64,000 nucleotides of DNA from Jacaranda mimosifolia. Lineage: Eukaryota; Streptophyta; Magnoliopsida; Lamiales; Bignoniaceae. Position 1 is the first letter of the stretch. The number at the start of each line of letters is the position of its first letter. The DNA is taken from the NCBI GenBank assembly GCA_018894105.1, contig CM032121.1, forward strand, positions 28,620,230 to 28,684,229. The letters are read 5' to 3'. The position numbers and the translations under genes are program-made. The notes under the pieces are model-generated. The model was not told where the DNA came from. It saw only the letters and a list, made by a program, of their open reading frames with translations, and made no database searches. Below are positions 11,219 through 23,689 of this stretch, piece after piece.

Positions 11219-13747
11219 TTAAAAGCTAGGAAAATACAGCCTAAGAAATGTGCTCGACCCGACCTCTTTGCCTCCTACGGCTCGTGTACCCTCATCAATC
11301 ACTTGAACGAGTTCATCACTTGATGGCATAGCCACAATAGTAGGGCTTTTGACTTCATGCTTCGGCACTACTGCAGGCACTGGCGGGGTCGTAGGTGCTG
11401 GATGAGAGGGTCCCGTCTTTTCGACTAAAAAAGGATGCCCAGCTAGAGGAAAGAAATCCACCATATTGATCTTGCCCATCTCTGATGTCGAATGTGAAGT
11501 TGTGGCAAAATCAAATTCGGTAGTCACCTTATCATACCTAGCAAGATGACCAGCAGCTGCCCCAACCATAGGCGTGGTGGCAAGCCCCTAAGTAGAGACT
11601 GTCTCATCAAAATCGGGATACATATAAAGTTGCTAATCAAGTATTGGGTACTGCGCTGTTTTTCCTCAGACCGATTTGATAAGCAAGGAACTCCAGCTGG
11701 TTAATAACCTTCTAAAAGGCATCCCTCGCGTCATTAATGGATAAGATGATGCTAGCGTCTTGGAAGGCTGAAGTCAACATAAACTATTGTACCGCCTCTC
11801 GTTGAACGATAAGTAGCGTCCTGACAAACTCGCCCCAAGCAAAATATAAGGCGCTATTATAGCCATAGGCTCGACCAATATCGTAGTGGGTCTGCACCTC
11901 CATTCTGACCTTCTTTAACAACTCTTCGGTCGGGCTTCTCTCAGCCACGACAACCAGTAGCTAGGCGTCCTTCACCTCGAGCTACGCATCCCTCTCCTCT
12001 AGTTACTTAGTTAGCTGCTCGATTTTCCACTTTGGCAGACTTGATCTAAGCCTTCTCCACATCTACTTCATCGTGATCCTGTTAGAGCCTGTCACAGTCG
12101 TTGAGTGCTAGCTTTGACCTTCTATAAAGATGGTAGCCTAGTTGGCTAACCTGCCATGCCCACAATTCTATCAATACAGGAAAAAAAAAAGAAAAAAAAA
12201 AGAAACACACACAATGAACGAAAATCACTCGACTAGAAACATACCATATTAGAATAGTAGGCCATGGCTTTTAGAATGCCCCCTTGGCTCAAGTCCATCA
12301 TCTTCTACTGGTTGAATGCGAATATACTAGCCATCATCATCTTCAGCGGCAAGGACCCAGCTTACCCCTATATCATCACGGACATAGAATTATTGACAGC
12401 CATGTCAGTCTCGAACCAGGGAGACAGTAGGTTGACCAATTGGAGTAGTTCATCGTCCTCCTAGTGCCCAAAGATATCATAGTCCATCGGGGTGGGGGCA
12501 TCCCGGCTTTGCCCTTGCCTTTACGTAGGCCCTGCCTGTTCGATCGTAGGTCCTTTTTGTCGAGCAGCTAGACCAGAGGTCGACCAGAAAGTCGGATGGG
12601 CCAAGGGAGCCGCTTGATGAGTAGGAAAAGCTGTAGAAGCAGGCAACGCAACATGCGACTCTGGCGCAGCTTGAGATATAGCTTCTCGTCAAGGAGCCGC
12701 ATTCTGACAACATTCCTAATTCCTTCGTGCATGGGTCAAAGCATGAGCTTGAGTCTGATTCATGATTTCTTCTCAATTTGCATGAAAATAAAAGCAACAT
12801 ACATTAAAATCGGGAAAAAACTTGGAAGCGAAAGCAATTTGAAAATAAATAATGCAATCTGTCTAGTTGAGCTTTAGCTAGCAAATCTAGTTGGGCCAGG
12901 GATAAACCCGCCAGCACCAAATTTCTTTCCTCGATGTACCCTGAGGCTTCCATCTAGCCGAATTAAACTAAATCCCAAATAAAGGTATATGACCAGGTTG
13001 GGGTTACGTTCCCAAGCATCTCGACATGCCTCATCCACCACCTCTTAGGAATGTTGAAACCCCTAGGAGCCCGAACATAAAGGTATTACTTTTTCCACTC
13101 TTAGCCATAGGATGACACGGGGGTGACAAGGAATTTACAATGGGGTCAAGTGGTACGATAATAAAAGCCCGACTTTCGGGACATAGAAAGGTGAAATAAA
13201 TTGGAAAAATTGGCAAATGTAAGAGGTTGCTCGTGTATATGCATCAGCACGACAAAGCTATATATGGTCAAGAAGTAATTGGGAAGGAGCTGAGTGATAC
13301 AAACTTGGAGACCTGTCAACAGGTCGACTATAGGCTCTGCGAGAGGAAACCTAAGCCCACACCTAAAGGCCTCCTCGAATATAGTAATGCAACCCAAGAG
13401 TGGTCGATGTATCCTATCAGAAGAACCGGAGACGATAAATGCGTACCTCGGGGGAACATGTTAAAGTTGTTTTACTAATGCAAGGTCAGCAGGTGTAACT
13501 TTGCAAATTATTTCACTGTGGTGATCAATTATAAATAGCCAACCACAAGATACCAAGGGTTGACTTCGCCAAGCTTTACCCCCAGCAGCAGCGCGGTCAT
13601 CGCTACAACTGCTCGAAGTCGAGTTGTCATTAGAGGAACTATTAGACTTGCTAGTCGAGTCACCCACCCCCTAGTCAGAACTTTATCCGACCTAGTGGCC
13701 TCACTATCCTCACCATGACTATCATTCCCACTAAATACACTCAACAT
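11219..13747 (-). pseudogene. Antisense additional ORF of the Tat element
   Basis: This gene runs opposite to gag-pol, between pol and the 3' LTR. The N-terminus at 13747 reads MLSVFSGNDSHGEDSEATRS, then after a frameshift a Ser-rich acidic stretch (STSKSNSSSNDNSTSS). The core at 13397-13146 reads ITIFEEAFRCGLRFPLAEPI, then LLPNYFLTIYSFVVL, then MSRKSGFYY. I recognise the pattern of the putative gypsy-type transposon family (Pfam PF04195). It continues in another frame as YLYVRAPRGFNIPKRW. A charged, helix-forming middle part (about 12100-11650) and a Pro-rich tail ending at 11219 follow. The protein's function is unknown even in intact relatives. Several stops and frame changes break it. Confidence 0.72.
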
Positions 13748-13922
13748 GATTGCTTAAAAGAGCGATCGAGAATGCAAAAGTTAAACTCACTCAAAGGGGT
13801 TCTGAACGACTTACACGATTTAGAAGTTTAAAGTAAAGAGCAATTGGCAAGAAGCGCAGTGAGTTAATTAAATCAACCTCCCAAAATGCTGTAAAAGTGA
13901 AAATGAGGATTTTCATCATGCC

Positions 13923-13930
13923 TATTTATA
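13923..13930 (-). promoter_or_regulatory. TATA box for the antisense ORF
   Basis: The minus strand reads CCTATAAATAGG, about 175 bases before the antisense ATG at 13747 and outside the LTR. Its position and sequence fit a plant TATA box that would drive the antisense gene independently of the LTR promoter. It is inference from sequence only. Confidence 0.55.
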
Positions 13931-14126
13931 GGGCTTAGCGCGCAGTAACCCAAACGATTGTTATTATTACACAACCGCCGCTTGTACTTCACATGACCCA
14001 ACATAACTGATGTATTTAATGCATCAAAACCCTGGTTGATACCTAGAGACTTTTCCTCAAGCATATCCAATTTCCAATTGTTAGCTACTCCTCATTCCTT
14101 CTCGTTGATGCTCTCGATCAGGACTC

Positions 14127-14140
14127 AAAAGTTGGGGGGA
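14127..14140 (+). other. Polypurine tract of the gypsy element
   Basis: AAAAGTTGGGGGGA precedes the 3' LTR by four bases. It would prime plus-strand DNA synthesis. Confidence 0.7.
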
Positions 14141-14144
14141 CTCA

Positions 14145-17100
14145 TGAAATGGGATAGCCCAACAGGCTCTGCCTAACAACACTCGACCAGGACAAGGACA
14201 TGGTGCAGGACAACTTAATTACCTACAGGCCCATCCTATTGACCAACATTCGACCTCATAGGCCTTATCCATCATGGCAGATGCTAACGTTCAACCTATC
14301 GACTAGCTCATGATCGACCACCATCAGGATGTGCAATCCTTCACTTGACCAAGAAGATTTAGTTGTGATAGTTACACCTTGTCAACTGAAATCCGAGAGG
14401 ATATCTTGCAAAAGTATTCATCTCAATGGAGGAGGTCAAACTGAGGTGACAGCCCCTCAACCGCATTGAATGATCTATGATGCGGCATACCTTCACATTA
14501 ATGGTGCATGCCACCACCCATACCATCTTTGCAGCCACATCAGACTAGTGTACACCTCCAGTGTACCACCTTGTCCTAGGTAGCAAGAGGTAGCGCCATC
14601 TGAAATAGTACACGAGCTGGAGAAAACTTAAAGGTCCTCAGGTAAGGACACATGCCCTGATGGCAAGTAAGGTACTAGGATCTAATTATAAAACATCAAA
14701 AGCTTAAATAAACTAGTGCTTACAAGAAAACAAGGATCAAATCATGCCTCAAATCCAGATTTAGATAGAGTGTTACCTTGAAATGCTAATATTCAAGGAG
14801 AAAGTGGTGAACCTTTCACCAATCTAGAATCTTCCAGAAATCGTGTAGCAAGAAGGGAGCGATTTTTAACCTTGTTAAAACTCCTCCAAAATTAACTAAA
14901 AAAATATTGAAACTTCTTAACACCTTGGAGGAAACACAATAAAAATGTCGGATCAAGAAGCTTTCTGTATCTCCCTAGAAAATTTTGCCAAATTGGTGCT
15001 CTGCTCAAGTGGATCTCCAAACTGTAGCAAACTAACTTGTTTGCCTTTATTTATATGATCCACACACCCATTCAAACTTCCAAACTCTCATCACTATAAG
15101 CTGGAATAAGAGAGGAGAATGACAATGGTAAAGGCTAATTTGAGGTAGGGAAGAAAAAGAAGAGAGCAAAGCTTTCAACAGATGAATGCAATTTGCAAGA
15201 AGTTTTGGAGGGAATTGTGAAAAGAATCTAATTCTTTCACACTTTCAGCAATAACATATCCTCACACCCTCTCTATCTATATATAGAGTGAGGTTAGTGT
15301 GATGCCAAGTTGGCATCACACCTTTACATTGCTAAGGTGGTAAATGCAAATTCAAATCCAATTTGAATTTCATGCGCATCTTAATTACATTTGAAATCTA
15401 ATTTCAAGCGATTTTCCTTCTAAAATGTATTCTTCTCATTAATTAAATTAAACACTTTAATTTAATTAATTAACTTTTGATTTAACTCTTAAGTCAAATA
15501 AGTTTAGCTCTAAAGCTTCATTTTGTTAACTTAACTCTTTAAGTTAACGTGACCAATTGATGGTCATTTTGGCACCAAATAATTAACTTCTTAATTATTG
15601 GTCTAATTTAACCTATTAAATTAAATGATTAATTTAACACTTAAATTAATCAAGCCAAAATTAACCTTTAAATTGGATACCTCAAAAAAGGGTCCACTAG
15701 GAGAAATTCTTTTACTCTTAGAAAATTGCTCCATCAACTAGGAAGCTAATTGGCTTTTGTGTGTGACCCACTATGTTCTATCATTCATTGGACATGGGAT
15801 CATAGTTCCTTGTGACTTTTGAATATCATATATTCATTTTAGTTTAAAATACTTTTAAACTAATCAACTCAATTAAATTAATGTCATTAATTGAAAAGTA
15901 CCCAATCTCCATGGTCGATATCCAACCTCAAGCCCATGGAGCCCAACTACTTGGCCAAAATGAATGTTTTGGAGAACCATTATAGCTCTGTGTTTACCAT
16001 GCAAATACAGACCTTTCATCTTCTATCTCCCTAAAAAGGCCTGGGGCAAGATATCTGTCGGCTCCTTAATAGCCTCGATACTATATCTCTATTTCCAATG
16101 TTCGATTCCCTTATGTGATCTTATCTTTGGAAAACTCTTTTTCCAAATTATCACACCACCATGCGCAAGGATTTCTTGGAATCAATCATCATAGAATACA
16201 TAGGAGATGCACTCGCCCTTCACAAAAGCGAAGAGTCAGATTCCATCTTGGATCTCGTAAATCTCCATGCTCAGTAGCTCATACCCAATCTCAACCTGAA
16301 AAACTCGTTAAGTGGTCAAGGAAGAGTTAAAGCATGAGGACCAAACACAAGGTTACCATGGATTCTCAGGTCAGAGGACTAATAATATGTACTAGCATAA
16401 ACTGAAGAACTTGCCACTACTGACTTGCCACTATGGCTATCTAGTAGATTCTCTGGTGGGTGTTTAGTATCTTGTTCTCTAACAAGCATCCACTAACATG
16501 CACCCATATCTCATACGATTGCTCATGGAATGGAGTAATTTCCAACTCTTGGATTTATGCATGGTTAGTGCAAGTTTATCTGGATCTTAGATACCCCATC
16601 TCATAAGGTCTTATGATTTGGAAGATTTAAGATCACGATCGTGTGAGACGTATTCCATGGTCATCAAACTAAGTCCTATAGTCAAGAGTGATCTAAAGGC
16701 TTCATCCAAATGCAAGTGAAGTAATACAGAGTATAAGACGAAGATGGCCATATAATGAATATCATTCAATCAGGATTATTTACTGTGAAATAGCTTTTAC
16801 AAGGCCAATCCTATTGGCTTGTCGGGAACTATTTCAACAATCTACCACTTGCCCTAAAGACAATACCCAATTTCCATGGTTGATATCCAACCTCAAGCCC
16901 ATGGAGCCCAACTAATTGGCTGAAATAAATGTTTTTGCAAACTATTATAGCTCTACGCTTACCATGCAAATACGGTTCTTTCGTCTCCTATCTCCTAAAA
17001 GAGGCTTAGGACAAGATATTTGTCGGCTCCCTAATAGCCTCGATACTATGTCTCTATTCCCATTGTTCGATTCCCTTGTATGACCTCATCTTTAGAAAAC

Positions 17101-18069
17101 TCCTTTTCCAAACTGTCACACCACCTTACGCAAGGATTTCTTAGAATCGATTATTATAGAGTACATAGGAGATGCACTCGCCCTTCACAAAAGTGAGGAC
17201 TCGGATTCTATCTTGGATCTCACAAACCTCCATGCTAAGTAACTCATACCTAATCTCAACCCAAAAGACTTGCTAAGTAGTCAAGATAGAGTCAAAGCAA
17301 GAGGACTAGACACAAGGTTACCCTGGACCTCAAGTCAGGGGACTAATAATATGCACTAGAGTAAGTTGGTGAACTTGCCACTTCTGACTTGCCACTACGG
17401 CTATCTAGAGGATTCTTCCGCGGGCCTTCAGTACATTGTTCTCTAACAAGCACCCACTAACATGCACCCATATGTCATATGGTTGCTAATGGAACAGAGC
17501 AATATCCAACTATTGGATTTATGCATTATTAGTACAAGTCTATCCGAATTTTAGATGCCCCGTCTTGTAAGATCCTATGACTTAGAAAATTTAAGATCAC
17601 AACTGTATGAGACTTATTCCATGGTCATCAAACCAAGTCCCGTAGTCAAGAGTGATCCAAGGGTTTTATCCAAGTGTAAGTGAAGTAATAAAGAGCATAA
17701 GATGAAGGTGGCCAATCAAGATTAATTTACTGTGAAATAGCTTTTACAAGGCTAATCCTATTGGCTTGCCGGGCACTACTCCAACCTGCCCTTCCCCTAC
17801 AACAAGGGCATCATAGACAAATCAACCACATGGGGAAGGCTATAAATACCCCATTAACAGCCTCCCCAAGGTATGCACATTATTATCCCAAGCCCTCACT
17901 CTGCTGCTCTACTTTCTAGTTGATCTTACTGACTTGAGCCAATGGCTCCTCAGCTAGCCTGATGTGTGCTACCCCGATACATCACAAAGTACTTCTATCG
18001 ACCTTACACCTGGTTGATTATATTAGATTATAGCCCAATACTCACTCTAAATAGTTTTCACCCTCATCA
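14145..18069 (+). repeat. 3' LTR of the Tat gypsy element, split by an insertion
   Basis: The LTR starts TGAAATGGGATAGCCC and ends in CA at 18069. It pairs with 4034-4837 when 14658-17791 is removed. It is one repeat interrupted within the ACATGCCC motif. A second TATAAATA is at 17841-17848. Confidence 0.9.
14653..17791 (-). mobile_element. Copia LTR plus partial LTR inserted in the gypsy LTR
   Basis: The insertion is flanked by the 5-bp duplication TGCCC (14653-14657 and 17787-17791). 14658-16839 is a full LTR of the same 2.2-kb family as 36358-38565 and 43657-45863. It is followed by about 20 bases of internal sequence containing the polypurine complement (CCACTTGCCCTAAAG), and then at 16866-17786 by the last 920 bases of a second LTR. 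So the body of a full element was deleted, leaving LTR, polypurine tract and a truncated second LTR, rather than a simple solo LTR. No coding sequence remains. Confidence 0.85.
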
Positions 18070-18074
18070 ATAAG

Positions 18075-19936
18075 CATATTAAATTAATTTTTGTAAGATG
18101 TGCATGAGCTATAAATTGTAACATAGATATACAAAATTTTGTTTTAATTGATATAACATATATTTCCTAGTATAAACTGAAAACATAATTATACTTTAAT
18201 TATAAATTTTATTTAACATCATACAAGTATTTGGTTGAGTTAAAATAATTGACTTGTAAATATCAATTACTATAAAACTTGATCAATGTCAAGAAAACAA
18301 AATAGTAAGAACAAATAAAATATTCATTCATCACTTACACAAGTTATTTTTTTCTCTCTTTCCATTTTTTTTTTTAAAGAGGAACTTGGCTCGTATCTCA
18401 ACTGCCCTATGTGGGACTTAAATTTACTATTCATCTATTCATAAAATTGGAAATTACCATCAAATTATCTATTCCCCATCTCCTAACACAAATTTGTATA
18501 TGTAGATAAAAATGAAATAATCATCTTTAAAATTAAAGAATATTAGCTTATATATCAACCTCAAACTGATTATTTCATAGTTCATTCTTTAACAAATAAA
18601 AATGAAAAAGATAATTTGAAGGTAAAGAATAGAGTTCTTTAAAAGTTAGCCACTTTTAATTTATGGTTATGATTTAAATTGAATTTCACTTAATATCTTA
18701 TTCTAGAATGAAAAATTTGTTACCTAATTTATTAATTTTTTATTATATTTTAATTAAATTATGAGGTTAAATAAAATATTTTAGATCAAATATTTATCTT
18801 AGGCAATAAAATGATATCTTGTAAAGAAGGAAGTAAATGATGATATTTTGGTGATTTAAGTCATATCTTATGATTAAGAAAATAAATACCAATCAAGAGG
18901 TCCAATTTAATCATGTCACTTCACAAAATAATTAGAGCTAGAGCTTGTGCTCAGAAATTATAAACAGGGATAATCTCGAGAAAGCCAAAAATATACACCA
19001 TGCAAGTTATAGGGACTTCGAAAAATATTCCACAATTCTCTCAATTAAATTTAAAGAGATTCATAATATTCAAGGTGTCTATTGCAAAGCTCATCTAGTT
19101 GAAGAATTTAATTTGAAATTACAGTACGAAGTCCTTGAATTAACATTATAAAAGAACAAAGTCAACTATCAAAGTGCTAAATTTCGGGTTCAAAGTTTTA
19201 AAGTCCAAATTATTATTTTGAAAAGAAGAATATTTAAAGGATTAAAGTAGAGAATATATTGCTGACCAAAAGGAATAAAAAAAAGGTAGAGACTGTATCT
19301 AGAGTTTCAAATTGTACATTCTCTTCCTATACACACACACACACACACTAGTGTAGGCATGCGGTGTTGTGCCTGTTAGGATGATTACATATAATGAAAA
19401 TACAAACTAATACAGCATATATAATAGACATATATTAAAAAAATACAAACATAAACAAAAATAACAATAGTAGAACACAAGTAATAACAGAATAATAGCA
19501 GAAAAATAAAAAATATGACTTGTAATAAATATTATAAATTTGCAATAATAGTAGTAGAAGACAAGTAATTATAAGCACACTTCAAACTGCAGCAACAAGA
19601 AAGCAACAAAGCAGCAAGATAAATGATAAACAACATCCTATATGTCTAGTCTTTAGAAATAGCAAAAATAACAAATTGTTTACAGAAGAGCAATGCAAAA
19701 AAGCCAGAATAAAGAAGTCCTTAAAGTATTTATACATCCACTAACAAAATGTAAACATTCACTTAAACTTCATAAACTTGCAAAGTTTTGCAACAGCAAA
19801 GTAAGATAGATAGCAGAGTGCATTTAAAATGTTCAATTATTCACCAATGATATGCTCCAAGTTGCAAGAAGGACACCAATTGTGGTTCAATTCCATACCT
19901 CCTGGAGCAAAAACATGCACGTTATATATATTAAAA
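18075..19936. other. AT-rich spacer
   Basis: No recognisable gene. A short ORF at 18945-19151 matches no family I know. A short CA repeat lies at about 19331-19348. The rest is AT-rich with poly-A and poly-T runs. Confidence 0.4.
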
Positions 19937-21390
19937 TCAATATGAGCCAAAAAGTACTCTTTTCGCTGTTCTTTTTGTAAACTTCTTCAGTAAAGATATC
20001 ATCAAATTTCTATTGTCAAATTTTGTCATCACAAAGAGAACCAGCAAGTATATTGTATTATTTGTACCTAAAGCATATCTTTGAATTTTTTCTTGCTCAT
20101 AATGGTATCTTTTCTTAAGCTCAATGTGCACCTGAATCATATTATCCATGCCATCAAATTTATTACAATGTACTGTTGATACGTAAATAAAATGTAGTGG
20201 AGAATTATATATACCTTGTTTCGACTTCGGATGGTGTAGTTTGCCCAATATAATTCCATCCTATAAAAATCAACAGCCTTTCTATATTGAGATGCTCCAT
20301 GAATTTCTATTGTTAAATTGATTACAGATACTGCCATGAACAAAAGAATTTAGATATATTAAACCATAAATTTTGGTTAAACTTACCTTTCTCTCTATAT
20401 AATATGTATTATCCATGGTTCAGTGAGTTTTCTTCTAGTAATACTAGTAGTTTAAGGAAAATACAGCTCTTTTCCTTTCCTACAAAAAATTATTGCACCT
20501 ACAATGTTTAATTTCGTATGTTGAATGAGAATTTAGTAATCATCTTGCATCTTATGCGCCTTGACAAACTCTTTCCAACCATCAACAATTGTGCTATTTT
20601 CATCCAAGTTTTTCATATTTTAATATCACATCTTATGTGTACATCATTCTTGATATAGTTTGTTAATAATATAGCTAAGCCCAACGGCAAATCATATAAT
20701 AAAATATATAAGATAGTTAATGCTAGCATTGTGTAATAATTATAAAGTATGAAAATATAAACTTAAACAACTCATCATTACTCACCAAACAAAATCTATT
20801 CTTTAAAAATAATAAATATAAACTCACTCCTAAAAGATAAACAAACAAAAGAGTTAATGTGTGTTGTTTTAAAACATGCAAGATCAGCACAAAATTGCAT
20901 ATTGAATATTTTAGGCAACTAATTTATATATTCACCTTAAAACTCATAAATTGTATCAATCGTGTCTGAGAAAAATAAACCAAAGAAACTGTATTTACAA
21001 GTACAATAGTTAAATAATAATATTATCTGTAAAAAAATTTAAAAAATAAATTCATATAATAATTAAAATTATTTACTTGCATCAGTATCATCAATATTTA
21101 TAGGTTTTTCTTCTATCTCTATATTTAGATAGTGGAATAAAACACAGAGAAATAATTCAAAACAACTTAGAATTATAGAATAATAAAGATTATTTAAAAA
21201 GTTTCTCAAAGTAATCTTTAATTGGCATCATACACACACCTCTACGCATATCATGCAAAAAATTCAAATCAAGCCAATCGTTACCCTTATACAACTCTTT
21301 CCATGGCATAGATGTATTAAAATGAAATTTGTCATTGTAGAAAGCAGCAAAAAAAGGCTCAATGTGAAGGTATAATGATGTATCATTCAA
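19937..21390 (-). other. Unrecognised minus-strand ORF cluster
   Basis: Three minus-strand open stretches (21390-21190, 20343-20137 and 20248-19937) encode 66, 68 and 103 residues. They could be exons of a decayed gene: for example MPWKELYKGNDWLDLNFLHD in the first and DGMDNMIQVHIELKKRYHYE in the last. I do not recognise a family. They lie a few kilobases from the MULE pseudogene and may be carried by the same element or be chance. No function is proposed. Confidence 0.25.
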
Positions 21391-22546
21391 ATTGGAGCAA
21401 TAACCGCCAAAACATAATCTCCACTCGATGTTTTTAGATAGTAGTTTCTTTCCATAATTTCTCCTATATGATTTTTGCTTTGGACCTTAACTTTACTTCA
21501 AAACCCAACATCTATTACCTCTTTTATTTTAATTTGTGTTAAATTGTCCATAATTTAATAAGCTATATTGTAAAAAAAATTTAAGCACAAATTGTTAATT
21601 TCTCTAAGTCCTATAACTAATTTCCCACTCCAAATTTTCAGTCGAATAAAAATAATATTTTGGGCATACTTAAAGAAAACAACATCATACAACAACTTTT
21701 AATGGCTTTAGTACCAGAATATTACAACAAGCATTATGCTTTTTTATATAACAAAATTTGCAATATAATAATATTCTGAATTTACAACATCATTTGAAAT
21801 GTTTGTTGTTAACCTAAGCCTTTCAATGTGATCTGATATTACTTTCTACGATGCTCAAGTAATTTTTCTTTCTCTTCGGTAGACATATTTTGATAATGTT
21901 GCCTCACTCTTTTCCTACATTTTCTTTTCCTTTCCTCAACTTGATCCATTTAATCAGTAACAGTTTTTAAATAGTAGCATATCTCACATAGATTATCTAT
22001 TTTAAATAAAAGCAATATAAGACCGCAAAATAACCTTTTATCATAATCCCAAAATAAAATTCTAAAAAGCAAAAAACAAGCTAAAAGACAAACATGCCAC
22101 AATTATATGCAAAGTAATGACATAAAAAATAGCAACACACAAAACAAAATACTACATAATATTAAAAAAAAAAAAAAATTAAACAAGTAAAAGATAAACT
22201 TTAAATATCACAAATAAAATATTACTAAAAATACTTACCAGAATTCAAAGATCAAGAGACAGAACCAATTACCCAAACAACATAAAATAGTAACTAAAGC
22301 ATTGCCACAAATAGTTAAAAATTTTGTTACACTATTATGATAAACCATATTTAAAATGGGCATCTTATTTAAAAATACTAAATCCAATCACCTTAGGATC
22401 CAGTCTCTACCCAACACTTTTTTACTATGAACTTTCCATGTGAAGTTTTAATATTGACTTTACTCCCCAGCCACCTAAAATGATAGAAATGGCCTTATTT
22501 TAGTGGTGTTGTTTTGTTTATTCCTAAATCCTGATTTCCTAAGTAG

Positions 22547-22550
<4 letters not shown>

Positions 22551-22590
<40 letters not shown>
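22551..22590. repeat. (TC)n microsatellite
   Basis: A perfect 40-base run of TC dinucleotides. Confidence 0.95.
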
Positions 22591-22593
<3 letters not shown>

Positions 22594-23109
22594 AAAGTAT
22601 CATTGTAATCTTTCATGAGCAATAGTTATTTTATTTTATTTAGCCTGAAAAAGTTATCGAATAGTGGGGAAGAACCTCATATTCAATTGTTAGGGAGTTG
22701 TATGTATAATGAGGAACTCTATATCATGTCCATTTTTGAGAGCATGACTCTAATGGGATTGTATTTCCAACTTGAAAAAAAATGGTAGTGAAATTTGCCC
22801 TTAATTCCACACAGTCCAATACCTTGCTCCCCTTCAGAAAATGTACGTGACTTTAAATGCTAATAAAGATGTGTCCAACATGATTAACCTACATTTGTGC
22901 TTAAAGATGATCCTAATTGACATGATGCTTGTCCAAAATAGTGAACCTTGTGGACGGGGAAGGCAAAGTAGCTATATCAGTAGGTAAATATTTCATAGCT
23001 TCAATTCGATACTGTATTTATTGTTTAGCATACTTTCATTGTCACAAGTAGTACCTCTTTGCATTTTAGTTATGTGTAATCTGTTTTACAAAAATGCTTT
23101 CCTTTTTAT

Positions 23110-23600
23110 GTGTTTTAGTATTTAGCTCTTCTATGTTAAATAATAAATTTGTTCATTTCATTACTTCGCTCATTATGTTGAATATTGGATATATATATTT
23201 TAGTACTCAGCTCTGCTATGTTAAATACTGAATTTGTTCATTTTAGTTACTTGCCTCTTCTATGCTGAATATTGAATTTTATGATTTTTTAGTGCTTGCT
23301 CTTTTATGTAAAATACTGGATTAGGTTATTTCAGTACTAAGCTCTTCTATGCAAAATATTGGATTGTTCATTTCAATACTTAGCTTTTCTGTATTAAATA
23401 TTGAATTTGTTGTTTCTTTACTACTTAGTTCTTCTAGGTTAAATTCTAGATTTAATAATTTTAGTACTTAGCACTTCTATGTTAAATACTGAATTTTTTT
23501 AGTTCAGTACATAGCTTCCCTTTGTTGAATACTAAAATTGTCCATTTTAGTACTTGTCTCTTCCATGTCAAATATTAGATTTGTTCAGTTCAGTACAGTA
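23110..23600. repeat. Degenerate minisatellite, about 50-65-bp period
   Basis: About nine irregular units share the pattern TTAGTACTTAGCTCTTCTAT, GTTAAATACTGAATTTGTTC and a T-rich linker. It ends about 90 bases before the MULE coding remnant and may be its 5' non-coding region. It has no coding capacity. Confidence 0.75.
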
Positions 23601-23689
23601 CTTACATACTTATATTGCAACATTTTATTCTCAATTATTATGTATTTGACTATGCTATTTCTATGCAATGAACACCTATTTAGGAATAA

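Larger units (their letters stand above)
4034..18069 (+). mobile_element. Ty3/gypsy retrotransposon, Tat lineage, complete but dead
   Basis: LTRs at both ends, a primer site, gag, protease, RT-RNase H, a second RNase H, integrase, a tandem-repeat region, an antisense gene and a polypurine tract occur in that order. The element spans 14,036 bp, of which 3,134 bp (insertion plus duplicated target) is a later insertion in the 3' LTR. The archaeal-type second RNase H before the integrase and the antisense gene after pol are known marks of the plant Tat lineage (Tat, Grande, RIRE2, Ogre/Retand relatives). Every ORF is broken, mostly by TAG/TGA/TAA at ancestral Gln, Trp or Arg codons. The two LTRs are visibly diverged, so the insertion is old. 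Confidence 0.93.

Noticed and set aside
18945..19151. 68-residue plus-strand ORF as a gene
   Set aside because: No motif, no splice or promoter context, AT-rich codons only.
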